Shown: one piece after another, positions 45,801 to 54,483 of the stretch
How positions within the stretch are numbered: the stretch's first letter is position 1
How the letters are laid out: every line of letters starts with the position of its first letter
Origin: Chitinophaga sp. CF418
Lineage (GTDB): Bacteria > Bacteroidota > Bacteroidia > Chitinophagales > Chitinophagaceae
Assembly (NCBI RefSeq): GCF_900142925.1
Contig: NZ_FRCN01000003.1
Location: 399,300-463,299 of the forward strand
DNA: 64,000 bases
Reading direction: 5' to 3'
Made by a program: the position numbers and the translations under genes
The notes under the pieces: model-generated
Told to the model about the DNA's origin: nothing
What the model saw: the letters and a program-made list of their open reading frames with translations, nothing else
Database searches by the model: none

Positions 45801-46271
45801 ACCGTTTTCATCTGTTACCACACCTTTTACAGGGATAGCAGCAGGAGCATTAAGCGGGGTTGTACTCATTACCTGCTGTGCCTGTGAAGATGTGTTTTCC
45901 CGGGACCCCGCCGGAGCAGGTGCTTCAGCTGGTTCATCATCCTGTAAAAAGATAATGTAGAAACCTTCTCCCATCTTTTTAAACCGGAGTTTATTAGGAG
46001 TAGTGATACTCTTCAGTTCTTCTTCCAGGGAGGAAGCTCTGTTGTTTTCAATACGTGACAATTGCAATTTTGCGAGATTGCTCTTGTACATAAAGTGTAC
46101 ATTGTATTTTACTTCAAGCCCATCCAGCACATTTTTCAATGACTTGGTCTGTGATCTTTCGAAAGGGCTGACAGGTTTACCCAGCGCTGCCAGGTCCTGC
46201 GCATCTGCCGGCATATTGCAATAACATGCCATGCCCATAGCAGCCATAAAGGCACTAATGAACTTGTTCAT
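42861..46271 (-). CDS. SusC/RagA TonB-dependent receptor with STN signalling domain
   Basis: The 1136-residue product has a signal peptide, an N-terminal secretin/TonB (STN) domain (about 35-110, RSQTKSLKNVLDGLEVKYNVHFMY), a carboxypeptidase-regulatory-like domain (about 148-225, GVVTDENGQPVPGVTVLVKG), a plug (QGMAPGVTVTTGSGQPGADQGTIRIRGVGTLN) and a 22-strand barrel ending TINFGLNVQF. The STN domain couples substrate binding to the FecR anti-sigma factor encoded just upstream. It imports an unknown oligomer by TonB energy. Confidence 0.95.
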   Translation of the reverse strand: MNKFISAFMAAMGMACYCNMPADAQDLAALGKPVSPFERSQTKSLKNVLDGLEVKYNVHFMYKSNLAKLQLSRIENNRASSLEEELKSITTPNKLRFKKMGEGFYIIFLQDDEPAEAPAPAGSRENTSSQAQQVMSTTPLNAPAAIPVKGVVTDENGQPVPGVTVLVKGTTNGTSTGVDGSWSLQVPNENAVLEFSFIGYTKQEVTVGSRTTITVKLTQDVTAISEVVVVAYGTQKKVNVTGAISAIDGKDVSWKPVGQVSAALQGMAPGVTVTTGSGQPGADQGTIRIRGVGTLNSTDPLVLVDGVQMSMNDVDMNDIASYSVLKDAASSAIYGVRAANGVILITTKRGASGKAKVSYSNYFAWQRPARLAKYVGAKDFMKLVNQTATNSGANPTYTDTQIAAYDDPNRNKDLYPDNYWLDDVLTGSGFQQEHSLGVSGGTEDIKYRFSTNYFDQKGLISNMDFNRLTVRLNTDINVTKKLTFSADIAARLGDRQEPQGASGSAWYQFGQAAVVNPLSVNKYSDGTWALVRGGQNPIRLQEEGGLYQYKSNLFTGNFKATYNLVKGLKLTGLTSVNYRSDYNSIHEKALTYFTDFPTNEKALTLGQNTIKKAYQGYWFRNYQGLAEYTHSFGKHNFTLLAGASRLSETTDDLSGYRVNLPNGTIEQIDAGAATGQIATGNGVAYSLVSFFGRLNYSYNDKYLFEANLRRDGSSRFSDGQKWGMFPSFSAGWRISSEEFMHDLTFINNLKLRGSWGKLGNDVILDRDKQSTNYPYQSVYYYNSYPFGGVLNPTAGIQIYPNSGLTWETTVMTDVGVDATLFKNLDFTFDYYKKNTKDILLFLPINPSVGLEPPAQNAGKVQNTGWEVSLNYRGKIGQVDYHVGGNLSDVRNKIVDIKNTDAISRDNNFIYTGLITGQPIGGFYGYQVEGIFQNAAQVAAHATQPFPTTGPGDLIYKDQNNDKQVKEGSVSNGGDMVYLGSNIPRYTYGFNLGADFKHFDLSAFFQGVGKVSIHTLPIERAPTSNDGNFREEHLNSWTTTNTGAAFPRLVNTTQNYQSSSYWVKSGAYLRLKSVQLGYTLPDHIMRRTGFDRCRIYVSGQNLLTFSSLPKDIDPEAPNDSRYYPQVRTINFGLNVQF

Positions 46272-46354
46272 ACATTTAAATTTGAATGATTACCTGTGCT
46301 GCGGTCACTGCATTCCGTTGTACACCGGCCTGCAGTATTTACGGCATTGTTTTT

Positions 46355-47341
46355 TTATTTACTCTTTCTGTCGATTATAACGATATTGTTAACATGGCTT
46401 ACTTTCAGGTGGAAGAGCTGTGAAAGTCCATCCAGCAGCATATCCATTTGCTGGCTGGGCACGGTGCCCGTAAATTCCTGGTGTAATAATGAAGTGTCCC
46501 TTATCTCTACAGTTACGCCATAAGTATCTTCCAGCTGCTGCGCCAGTTCGGCGAAGCTGGCATTTTCAAACTGCAGGCTGTTCCTCTTCCAGGAAGAATA
46601 ACGTTGTGCATTTGTGTGGTTCTTCACTTTTGTACGTACCTGTTCTTTATATTCTACCAGATCTCCCGGTTGCATGATGATTGTTTCTTCCGGCGTTTTA
46701 TTGCTGTGCAGGCGTACCTTTCCGCTATTCAGCACTACCTGCATACGTCCGTGACGGTCCACGAGATTAAAAGCAGTACCCAATACTTCCACATTCATAT
46801 TACTGGCCGTATGTACCAGGAATGAGCGGGGTACGGCTGATGGTTTTACAGAGAAGAATGCTTCTCCTTCTATCCATACTTCCCGGCCTGCGGAACCATC
46901 CCAGTGCCGGGCATAACGCAGGGTGCTGTTACCATTCAGGGTAACTTCCGACTGATCCGGCAGAACTACGGTACGTACTTCCCCATAAGCTGTCTGGATA
47001 ACGGTGTTGCGATGATGATCATAAACTTTCCATCCGCCGTAAGCAAGTAATAAGGTACCTGATAACACGGCGGCCACTTTGAGACCTGTAAACCAACGGG
47101 ACCGGCGATAACGTGGCTGCCCCTGAGCAGTAGTATCAAGGATACGCTGATAGAGTTCTCCTGACTGTGACGGAGACATTATGATATCCGGCTGCGCCTT
47201 ATCAAGATCCTGCGTCATGACAGTATCCAGGTATTCCCTTCCTGCAGGAGTGGCAAACCATTCCAGTACCCTTTCATATTCCTCAGGGGTACATTTGTTA
47301 AGCTGGTATTTATGCAGCAGACTTTGGTCGAATTGCTCCAT
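46355..47341 (-). CDS. FecR-family anti-sigma factor
   Basis: The 328-residue inner-membrane protein has an N-terminal cytoplasmic sigma-binding segment (about 1-75), a transmembrane helix (LKVAAVLSGTLLLAYGGW), a periplasmic FecR domain (TAYGEVRTVVLPDQSEVTLNGNSTLRYARHW, GEAFFSV, LGTAFNLV) and a DUF4974 C-terminal domain that meets the SusC STN domain. It lies between the ECF sigma gene and SusC, the standard trans-envelope signalling order. Confidence 0.95.
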   Translation of the reverse strand: MEQFDQSLLHKYQLNKCTPEEYERVLEWFATPAGREYLDTVMTQDLDKAQPDIIMSPSQSGELYQRILDTTAQGQPRYRRSRWFTGLKVAAVLSGTLLLAYGGWKVYDHHRNTVIQTAYGEVRTVVLPDQSEVTLNGNSTLRYARHWDGSAGREVWIEGEAFFSVKPSAVPRSFLVHTASNMNVEVLGTAFNLVDRHGRMQVVLNSGKVRLHSNKTPEETIIMQPGDLVEYKEQVRTKVKNHTNAQRYSSWKRNSLQFENASFAELAQQLEDTYGVTVEIRDTSLLHQEFTGTVPSQQMDMLLDGLSQLFHLKVSHVNNIVIIDRKSK

Positions 47342-47440
47342 AATGTGGATTACGGTGAAAATATGACAAATGAAATAGTTACGTGCTATATAATACTACA
47401 CCCGGGAAAATGAAAAGTATTATATGCGCTGAAAAAAAAA

Positions 47441-48037
47441 TTAAGAAAAGATAACAAAAAGAAAGGCAAGGCTTAGAAGTGCACTCATCATGATCTTTAA
47501 TGCATGTTTCAACGCTTTACTTGCCTGGGCATACTGAAATTTGACAGTATTAATGGACAATCCCAGTTGCCGGGCTACTTCCTCGTTGCTAAGCCCTTCG
47601 TATGAGCGTAAGCGGAAGATCTTTTTCTTTTGGGCAGACAGATTGTTAATGGCGTGGTCCACTACTTTGCGGTAGTCATTAAATATGACGGTAGATTCGG
47701 CGTCCCGGTGTTCACTGCTGGCGTTGTAGATAAGTTCGTATTGTTTTGACAGACTGCGTTTATGATCGCGGATGAGGTTCAGTACGTGGAACTTGAGGCA
47801 TTTAAAGAGGAAATTGCGTACTCCCTGCGAAGGGTCCAGCTCTTCACGGTGCAGCCAGACCTTCACGAATACTTCGTGTACGGCATCCTCGGCAGCAGTG
47901 GCGCTTTTCAGATATTTACAGGCTGTGCTATACAAAAGCTGATGATAGGCAGCATATAATTCTTCAAAAGCGTTGTGGTCACTGTCGCGTAGGCGTGCAG
48001 CAAGCTGTTGATCATTATTGACAATATGCATGGACAC
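47441..48037 (-). CDS. ECF-type RNA polymerase sigma factor of a SusCD locus
   Basis: The 198-residue sigma-70 family protein has region 2 (AFEELYAAYHQLLYSTACKYLKSATAAEDAVHEVFVKVW) and region 4 (LSAQKKKIFRLRSYEGLSNEEVARQLGLSINTVKFQYAQASKALK). The hydrophobic C-terminal tail (IMMSALLSLAFLFVIFS) is frequent in Bacteroidota members. It should be released by FecR when SusC binds substrate and then transcribe the locus. Confidence 0.94.
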   Translation of the reverse strand: MSMHIVNNDQQLAARLRDSDHNAFEELYAAYHQLLYSTACKYLKSATAAEDAVHEVFVKVWLHREELDPSQGVRNFLFKCLKFHVLNLIRDHKRSLSKQYELIYNASSEHRDAESTVIFNDYRKVVDHAINNLSAQKKKIFRLRSYEGLSNEEVARQLGLSINTVKFQYAQASKALKHALKIMMSALLSLAFLFVIFS

Positions 48038-48296
48038 TGTTCTGATCCCCCTCTTTGTAAATGCTGTTTGAGTTTTTTAAACGTGTTGTCTAAAATTAGA
48101 TCATGATACTATTTTAAATAAATGGTAATTTATCCAAGTAAGATATTTTTTTAACATTTAGCTATTCCAGACAAAAAGATCTTGCCAATAATACTATCAG
48201 GAAGGGTTATCTATACAACATTAATGGCTGCACGCTATGTGCACTGCCATCTGAAATGATAATCAGGTAACTGCCCGGCTTAAAACCACCCTTTCA

Positions 48297-48318
48297 GATA
48301 TGATATATATATCATATC
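48297..48318. promoter_or_regulatory. Perfect 22-bp AT-rich palindrome upstream of dnaG
   Basis: GATATGATATA is followed by its exact inverse complement with no spacer. It lies about 50-75 bp before the predicted dnaG -7 box, in the gene-free 48038-48397 stretch between the divergent sigma factor and dnaG genes. That stretch otherwise holds only AT-rich spacer. Operator or simple AT-rich cruciform are both possible. Confidence 0.5.
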
Positions 48319-48370
48319 ATTCCAAATTGACAATGTTTGTCCCCTGCCCCGTCAAGCGCTGAAATTTAGC

Positions 48371-48378
48371 TAAGTTTG
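48371..48378 (+). promoter_or_regulatory. Candidate -7 box for dnaG
   Basis: TAAGTTTG fits TAnnTTTG exactly and lies 20 bp before the TTG start codon, which implies a very short leader. No TTTG is seen at the -33 distance. Confidence 0.4.
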
Positions 48379-48397
48379 CAGTCTGAACTAAGCGCCA

Positions 48398-50377
48398 TTG
48401 ATTTCACAGAATACCATACAACAGATACTCAGCCGGATTGATATTGTGGAGATAGTAGGCAATTTCGTGAAACTTAAGAAACGGGGTGCCAACTACTTAG
48501 GGTTATGTCCCTTCCACAACGAGAAATCCCCCTCCTTCACCGTTACGCCGAGCAAGGAAATATTCAAATGCTTCGGTTGTGGCCAGAGTGGTAATGCTAT
48601 CAAGTTCCTGATGGAACATGAGAAGTATTCCTATGTGGAAGCCTTACGCTGGCTGGCGCAGAAATATGACGTACCTATTGAGGAAACCGAGGTAAGCCCG
48701 GAAGCCAGGCAGCAACAGCTGATGGCGGACAGCCTTTACATTATCAATAGCTTCGCCCGCGAATACTTTTCCAATACACTCTTTAATACCGAAGAAGGTC
48801 AGAATGTAGGCCTCAGTTATTTTGAAGAGCGTGGTTTTACCCAGGAAACCATCCGTAAATTCCAGTTAGGCTACAGCCTGAACACCTGGGATGCTTTCAC
48901 CAAAACTGCCGTGTCCAAAGGCTATAACCTGGAATACCTGCAAAAAACGGGATTGGTCACCGTCAGAAATGAGCAGCCGGGGGATAACTACCGTGGCCGT
49001 GTAATCTTCCCTATTCACAACCAGAGTGGTAAAGTACTGGGATTTGGTGCGCGTATTCTTGTCAAGAACGACCGTGCTCCCAAATACATCAACTCACCGG
49101 AAAACGAGATCTATGTAAAGAACAGGGTACTGTATGGTACCTACTTCGCCCGGCATGCGATCGATAAACTGAATGAATGTCTGCTGGTAGAAGGGTATAC
49201 CGACGTGATCTCCCTCCACCAGGCGGGCATCGAAAATGTGGTGGCTTCCAGTGGTACATCCCTGACGCAACACCAGCTGCGGCTGATCAAAAAATACACG
49301 AACAACCTGACCATCCTCTTCGACGGGGACAATGCCGGTATAAAGGCAGCCCTCAGAGGGCTGGATATGGCGATCGAGGAAGGATTGAACGTAAAGCTGG
49401 TTTTAATCCCCGATAAGGAAGACCCGGACAGTTATGTACAGAAGATAGGGGCAGATGCTTTCCGCGAGTTTATAGCCAGTAACAAACAGGATTTCGTGCT
49501 GTTTAAGCTGCAGATCTCCATGCAGGATGCAGGCAATGACAGCAACCGCAAATCACAGCTGGTGAATGAGATTGCGGAGACTATCTCCAAGATTGACAAA
49601 ACGGAGGATTTCACCCGTCAGCAGGACTATATCCGCCAATGTAGCCAGGTACTGAAGATCGACGAACAGGGGCTCATTAACCTGGTAAATAAGTTCATCC
49701 GTGAGCGTTTCCAGAAGAAAGAGAACCAGCAGGCCAGGGATAATGCCGCTGCCGCCCCTTCCATGGACGATGACCTCTCTCCCGAGGCTATTGCCGCCAT
49801 GGAGGCGATGGAAAACGGCGGAGAGCCGGCTGTTAATTTCTTCAATCCGGATGAAAAACAGGAAAGGGAACTGGTGAAAATACTCCTGCGGTTTGGCGAC
49901 AAACCCTTCAGTGAGGAAGATAAAAGCTCTGTGGCTGACTATATCTTCCACCTCCCCTACGACTTTGAATCGCTGGCAGACAATGAACTGGTGAAAAGGA
50001 TATTAAGGGAATACAAAGACATGTATGACCAGGATAACCTGCCTGATAAAAAGTGGTTCCTTTATCATAATGATCAGGATGTTGCCAGTATGGTGGTGGG
50101 TATTATGGAAGATAAAGAAGCAGAACTGAGCACTGCATGGAAGGAGAAATTTGAAATAGACACCGTATATGGCGACAATGCCTATCTGAAGGATACGATC
50201 TCCACGACCAACTATCTCATTTTGAGGAAGATCCGTAAAATGATCCTGGAAAACCAGCAGGAATTGGAACGGTCCGCCGTAATTGAAGAGCAGATCAAGT
50301 GCATGCAAATGAATATTCACCTGAAACAGCTGGAAGCAGAACTGACCAAGGGGCTTGGAACGGTTGTTTTCAAGTAG
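48398..50377 (+). CDS. dnaG: DNA primase
   Basis: This is a 659-residue DnaG: CHC2 zinc-finger domain (LCPFHNEKSPSFTVTPSKEIFKCFGCGQSGNAIKFL, about 37-75), then the catalytic RNAP core with GRVIFPIHNQSGKVLGFGARIL and the TOPRIM domain (LLVEGYTDVISLHQAG, LFDGDNAG). A C-terminal helicase-binding region follows. The start is TTG: an in-frame TAA lies 9 nt upstream and the next ATG would delete conserved sequence. It makes replication primers. Confidence 0.95.
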   Translation: MISQNTIQQILSRIDIVEIVGNFVKLKKRGANYLGLCPFHNEKSPSFTVTPSKEIFKCFGCGQSGNAIKFLMEHEKYSYVEALRWLAQKYDVPIEETEVSPEARQQQLMADSLYIINSFAREYFSNTLFNTEEGQNVGLSYFEERGFTQETIRKFQLGYSLNTWDAFTKTAVSKGYNLEYLQKTGLVTVRNEQPGDNYRGRVIFPIHNQSGKVLGFGARILVKNDRAPKYINSPENEIYVKNRVLYGTYFARHAIDKLNECLLVEGYTDVISLHQAGIENVVASSGTSLTQHQLRLIKKYTNNLTILFDGDNAGIKAALRGLDMAIEEGLNVKLVLIPDKEDPDSYVQKIGADAFREFIASNKQDFVLFKLQISMQDAGNDSNRKSQLVNEIAETISKIDKTEDFTRQQDYIRQCSQVLKIDEQGLINLVNKFIRERFQKKENQQARDNAAAAPSMDDDLSPEAIAAMEAMENGGEPAVNFFNPDEKQERELVKILLRFGDKPFSEEDKSSVADYIFHLPYDFESLADNELVKRILREYKDMYDQDNLPDKKWFLYHNDQDVASMVVGIMEDKEAELSTAWKEKFEIDTVYGDNAYLKDTISTTNYLILRKIRKMILENQQELERSAVIEEQIKCMQMNIHLKQLEAELTKGLGTVVFK

Positions 50378-50418
50378 TTTTGTCAGAATGGCAGCAGAAA
50401 CCTTATGTTCCTGTTAGG

Positions 50419-50455
50419 GACGAACAAGCGACCTTTTAGCGACGAAGAAGCGACG
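50419..50455. repeat. 11-bp tandem array downstream of dnaG
   Basis: Units 50419-50429 (GACGAACAAGC), 50430-50440 (GACCTTTTAGC) and 50441-50451 (GACGAAGAAGC), plus a partial GACG, share GAC at the start and AGC at the end with exact 11-bp spacing. This is the same period as the arrays at 7908-8164. Confidence 0.75.
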
Positions 50456-50493
50456 TTAGAATTTATACAAAAAAGCCTTCAAGATTATGCATA

Positions 50494-50530
50494 AAAAAGG
50501 GGCCGACTGTCAGACAGTCAGCCCCTTTTT
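50494..50530. terminator. Bidirectional terminator between dnaG and the T9SS cargo gene
   Basis: The AAAAAGGGGC/GCCCCTTTTT stem (10 bp) continues through an inner GACTGT/ACAGTC stem. A- and T-runs serve both strands. Confidence 0.93.
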
Positions 50531-50543
50531 CTTTATTCTTTCC

Positions 50544-51464
50544 TTATTGCAGGATCAGTGGCAATACTTTTTTCTCACCGTCACCTCTCAGTTCTATCAG
50601 GTAGTAACCTTTCGGCAGACCAGACAGTTCCAGCGGCTGCAGTTGCTGTGTAGTGGTACGGGTATACATCACACGACCGTTGAGATTGTAGACGATCACC
50701 GTTACTTTTTTCTGTAATGGTTTTCCAAATTGCAGTGATACCTGACCTGTTGAAGGATTTGGGAAGGCTTTTACCTTATTAGCGCCCAATGTTACTTCTT
50801 CATGAGCATCGATCGATGCAAATCGCGATGCTAAATCTCCATCCAGACTTATGCTGGCCACCTGTGACGTGTCGCTTGTGCGGGTAAACTGAACGGTATC
50901 AGAAACGCCACTGCAACCTGCCCTGTCACGAACATATACTTTATAAGTGCCTGGCTGTGGATTAATTAAGATGGGGTAGTCACCTTCCTGTATTTCCCAG
51001 ATATCACGGTACCATTTGTAAAAATACTCAACAGACGATGCTGGTTGCTGCGGAAAAGCCATCAGGGTATCATTGTTCAGGATAGCAGAACGATGAATTT
51101 CAATCGTCGGATTCAGGGCTTGTTGTGGCAAGACCTTTATGGTATCTCTGTCAATTACTGTTCCTAACGGATTTTTTAAAGCCGCCGTGTAAGATGGAAG
51201 TATATTATTCAATGCAACGGACACATAAATCGAATCTCCCACGGCACCGTTATACCATACCACTGTAAATTTCGGCGATGTTCTGTTATATACATGCGCC
51301 ACAAGCACCACTGTATCTGAACATGGCCTGAGATATCTGTACGTCAGATCCATATAGGTGGCCGCTGCACCGCTGGGATTGTCGTGAGAAATATCAACCG
51401 GATTTTTAGCTACAGCCATTCGGCCCAGAGCGAGTAATACAAACAATAATAGCATTCTTTTCAT
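50544..51464 (-). CDS. Secreted protein with type IX secretion C-terminal sorting domain
   Basis: This is a 306-residue protein with a Sec signal peptide (about 1-19). A beta-rich middle with PKD/Ig-like features and Cys residues is followed by a type-A T9SS sorting domain over the last ~75 residues (KVKAFPNPSTGQVSLQF, VIVYNLNGRVMY, LSGLPKGYYLIEL). It should be exported across the outer membrane by the type IX system. No enzymatic motif was seen; adhesin or surface protein is the likely class. Confidence 0.88.
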   Translation of the reverse strand: MKRMLLLFVLLALGRMAVAKNPVDISHDNPSGAAATYMDLTYRYLRPCSDTVVLVAHVYNRTSPKFTVVWYNGAVGDSIYVSVALNNILPSYTAALKNPLGTVIDRDTIKVLPQQALNPTIEIHRSAILNNDTLMAFPQQPASSVEYFYKWYRDIWEIQEGDYPILINPQPGTYKVYVRDRAGCSGVSDTVQFTRTSDTSQVASISLDGDLASRFASIDAHEEVTLGANKVKAFPNPSTGQVSLQFGKPLQKKVTVIVYNLNGRVMYTRTTTQQLQPLELSGLPKGYYLIELRGDGEKKVLPLILQ

Positions 51465-51518
51465 AAGTAATAAGGGTTAAATTTACGATACTCAAATATA
51501 CTCAAAAACACTCATATA

Positions 51519-51556
51519 ATAAGAAATCCCACCGGTAAACCGATGGGATTTCTTAT
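51519..51556 (-). terminator. folA terminator
   Basis: ATAAGAAATCCCA (51519-51531) pairs with TGGGATTTCTTAT (51544-51556) over 13 bp. It lies 3' of folA. Confidence 0.85.
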
Positions 51557-51572
51557 TATAATGTATAATATT

Positions 51573-52067
51573 TTATTTCTCTCTTTCCCAGACCTGGAAG
51601 GTCAACGCATACGCATGTTTTTCGTCTTTCTCATGACGGTCATTTTTCACCAGTTTCCATCCTCTCGGATCAAATTCCGGGAAATGAGTGTCACCGCTAA
51701 CTTCAGCGTGCACACGTGTAAGGTATAACCTGTCTATTATCGGTAAGGCCATTTTGAAAATCTCACCTCCACCGGTAATGAAGATCTCCTCTGTTCCGAA
51801 TGTTTTAGCTTTTTCAATGCCGGCTTCGAGGGAAGGCACTACGTAGAGCCCCTCAGCCTTATAGTCCGGCTGCCGGGTGATCATGATATTGGGTCTTCCC
51901 GGCAGGACGCGTCCCAGTTCTTCGAAAGACTTACGGCCCATGACGATTGGCTTACCCATTGTCATGTCCTTAAAATATTTCATATCAACCGGTAAATGCC
52001 AGGGCAGATGATTATTAATACCGATCACATTATTTTCAGACGCAGCTACTATTATAGAAAGTGTCAA
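51573..52067 (-). CDS. folA: Dihydrofolate reductase
   Basis: The 164-residue product has the DHFR signature throughout: LSIIVAASENNVIGINNHLPWHLPVDMKYFKDMT (Met20 loop, catalytic acid), GKPIVMGRKSFEELGR, and EEIFITGGGEIFKMALP. It regenerates tetrahydrofolate from the dihydrofolate made by ThyA, whose gene lies 38 nt upstream on the same strand. Confidence 0.96.
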   Translation of the reverse strand: MTLSIIVAASENNVIGINNHLPWHLPVDMKYFKDMTMGKPIVMGRKSFEELGRVLPGRPNIMITRQPDYKAEGLYVVPSLEAGIEKAKTFGTEEIFITGGGEIFKMALPIIDRLYLTRVHAEVSGDTHFPEFDPRGWKLVKNDRHEKDEKHAYALTFQVWEREK

Positions 52068-52105
52068 GCAGTAAACATTTAAAATTCAGAAAAAGTACCG
52101 TCCCC

Positions 52106-52900
52106 TTATACAGCTACCGGAGCCTTGATATGAGGGTGATGCTGATAATTCAGCAGCTCAAAATCTTCAAATTTGAAGCCGAAAATATCTTTCACCGCCG
52201 GATTGATCTTCAGGGTAGGCAGTTCATACGGCTGACGGCTGAGTTGCAGCTTTGCCTGTTCCATATGATTGCTGTAGAGATGTACGTCTCCGAATGTATG
52301 GATAAACTCTCCTGGCTCCAGGTCGCATACCTGCGCCATCATCATAGTAAGGATAGCATATGAGGCAATGTTAAAAGGTACTCCCAGGAACACATCTGCA
52401 CTACGCTGATAAAGCTGGCAGCTCAGGCGACCATTGGCCACATAAAACTGGAACAGGCAATGACAGGGACTCAATGCCATGTCAGGCAGGTCGCCCACAT
52501 TCCAGGCGTTCACTATGATTCTCCGGGAATCCGGATTATTCTTAATGGTCTTTACGGCTTCACTGATCTGGTCAATAACACGGCCATCCTTGGTTTCCCA
52601 GCTACGCCATTGTTTACCATAAACAGGGCCCAGGTCTCCGTTTTCATCCGCCCACTCGTTCCAGATGCTTACGCCATGGTCTTTCAGGTACTTAATATTA
52701 GTATCCCCGTTCAGAAACCATAACAGCTCATAAATAATGGATTTCAGGTGCAGTTTCTTGGTGGTGACAAGCGGAAATCCTTTCTGCAGATCAAACCTTA
52801 GCTGTGCACCAAAGCAGCTTGTGGTACCGGTACCAGTCCGGTCAGTTTTCACAGCTCCCTGATCTATAATATGTTGGAGTAGTTGAAGGTATTGTTCCAT
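52106..52900 (-). CDS. thyA: Thymidylate synthase
   Basis: The product has 264 residues, exactly the length of E. coli ThyA, when started at the ATG at 52900 ([12 protein letters not shown]). It holds [19 protein letters not shown], the catalytic Cys in [15 protein letters not shown], and [10 protein letters not shown]. It methylates dUMP to dTMP with methylene-tetrahydrofolate. It forms a folate-cycle operon with folA. A near-consensus TTACTTTG ends 5 nt before the ATG. Confidence 0.96.
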   Translation of the reverse strand: MEQYLQLLQHIIDQGAVKTDRTGTGTTSCFGAQLRFDLQKGFPLVTTKKLHLKSIIYELLWFLNGDTNIKYLKDHGVSIWNEWADENGDLGPVYGKQWRSWETKDGRVIDQISEAVKTIKNNPDSRRIIVNAWNVGDLPDMALSPCHCLFQFYVANGRLSCQLYQRSADVFLGVPFNIASYAILTMMMAQVCDLEPGEFIHTFGDVHLYSNHMEQAKLQLSRQPYELPTLKINPAVKDIFGFKFEDFELLNYQHHPHIKAPVAV

Positions 52901-53032
52901 GGGGGCAAAGTAACGAAATTTAAAAGAATAGTGTAACTCCCCTTTATTTGACCAACACCCATAACAGCACCTCAAAGTTATTGAGGGTGATGTCAATTGA
53001 TGACGGCAATAATAAGCCCCGTTTACAATACA

Positions 53033-53075
53033 AAAGGCGTTTCGAACAGGTGGTTTACTGTTACGAAACGCCTTT
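53033..53075 (-). terminator. Terminator of the proline dehydrogenase gene
   Basis: A 12-bp perfect stem (AAAGGCGTTTCG with CGAAACGCCTTT) and a 19-nt loop lie 22 nt after the stop codon. Confidence 0.82.
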
Positions 53076-53096
53076 GTACTATGTCTTAGAAAAAAA

Positions 53097-54275
53097 CTAT
53101 ATGCCTCTCCGCTTCCTTTCCCGGCGGATCAGCCCTAATTCCCTTCCCACTTGCCCGGAAATGGAAGTATTCTCCTGGGCTCTGCGCAGCAGGTATGGCA
53201 TTACATCTTTCACCGGGCCGTAAGGCAGGTATTTGGAAACATGATAACCGGCATGCGCCAGGTTAAAAGTGATATTGTCGCTCATACCCAATAACTGGGA
53301 GAAGCTTACATGTGAATGGTTATGCGGCAATTCCTGCTGGTGTAAAAGACTGGCCGCCAGCATGCTGCTCTGTTCATTATGTGTACCAACAAATACAGCC
53401 AGTTTATCCACGCGCTCCATACAGAATTTTACGGCAGCGTCATAATCCCTGTCAGTCGCTTCCTTGTTCGGCTGGATTGGAGAAGGGTATCCCATCTCTT
53501 CCGCACGCTTACGCTCTTTCTCCATGTAGGCGCCCCTTACCAGCTTAGCTCCCAACAGATATCCCTGCTGCTGCGCCTTTTCGAAGGATTTCTTCAGGTA
53601 ATCCAGCCTGTCATGGCGGTACATCTGGAAAGTATTATAGACAATTACCTGCTGCTTGTTAAACTGTGCCATCAGCTCGTCTGCCAGGTCATCTACCGGT
53701 TGCTGGATCCAGGATTCTTCTGCATCTATCAGCAATCCTATTTTATGTTTGGCTGCTGCTGTTGCAATGGACAGGATACGGTTCCTTACACGGCCATATT
53801 CAGCCCCTTCTTCCTGCGTCAATGTCTCCCCGCCGTGGATCTTTTCCAGCAGGCTGAAACGGGCAAAGCCGGTTACTTTAATAGCAATGAACGGAATATT
53901 GTGATTACCTGCCGCGTATTCTATGGCACGGATGAACTCAGGTACAGCATGATCATAGTTTTCCTCCCCTTCCATGGCTTCCACACCATAGTCCAGCACC
54001 ACTCCTACATGAAATTTTCCCAGCTGAGTAGCAGCCTGTGCTGCTTCCTGCAGATTTTCCCCTCCGCAAAACTGGCTGAAGATGGTGTTACGGATCAATC
54101 CCTTAACAGGCAATCCCAGTTTCAGCGCCAGCGGCGTTACGGTAGCTCCTAACTTCACTAACCAGGGCTTGCCAATGCTGCTAAACAGGAAGTCAGCTTT
54201 TTTTAATGCCTTGTCTGTCTTTGATTCAAAAGCTATGGCGGTATTCTCGAATGATATTGATAGCTGCTTTTCCAT
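53097..54275 (-). CDS. Proline dehydrogenase (monofunctional)
   Basis: This is a 392-residue stand-alone PRODH domain with FAD-linked TIM-barrel motifs: [74 protein letters not shown] and [21 protein letters not shown]. It oxidises proline to pyrroline-5-carboxylate; the P5C dehydrogenase is not nearby. The start is the ATG at 54275; an in-frame TTG 9 nt upstream lies inside the promoter. Confidence 0.94.
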   Translation of the reverse strand: MEKQLSISFENTAIAFESKTDKALKKADFLFSSIGKPWLVKLGATVTPLALKLGLPVKGLIRNTIFSQFCGGENLQEAAQAATQLGKFHVGVVLDYGVEAMEGEENYDHAVPEFIRAIEYAAGNHNIPFIAIKVTGFARFSLLEKIHGGETLTQEEGAEYGRVRNRILSIATAAAKHKIGLLIDAEESWIQQPVDDLADELMAQFNKQQVIVYNTFQMYRHDRLDYLKKSFEKAQQQGYLLGAKLVRGAYMEKERKRAEEMGYPSPIQPNKEATDRDYDAAVKFCMERVDKLAVFVGTHNEQSSMLAASLLHQQELPHNHSHVSFSQLLGMSDNITFNLAHAGYHVSKYLPYGPVKDVMPYLLRRAQENTSISGQVGRELGLIRRERKRRGI

Positions 54276-54281
54276 GGGCCG

Positions 54282-54314
54282 CAAAGTTAGTATGCTGACA
54301 GATTTTCAACAAAA
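54282..54314 (-). promoter_or_regulatory. Consensus Bacteroidota promoter of proline dehydrogenase
   Basis: On the minus strand TTTTG (54310-54314) is followed by 20 nt and TAACTTTG (54282-54289), a full -33/-7 match. Only 6 nt separate the -7 box from the ATG, so the mRNA should be leaderless or nearly so. Confidence 0.65.
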
Positions 54315-54483
54315 TGATCTGACAACTATAACAATCCGTTGGCAACCGTTTTGAAAAACTCAAACGAAAGTCTTCTTTTATTAAACAGAACATCTATAAG
54401 TTTCTTTTTATTTAAACCCAATAAAGCTTCCGACCTATATTTTTTTCTTTAATTTTATATCTTCATCAAAATCAACTTTCCCA

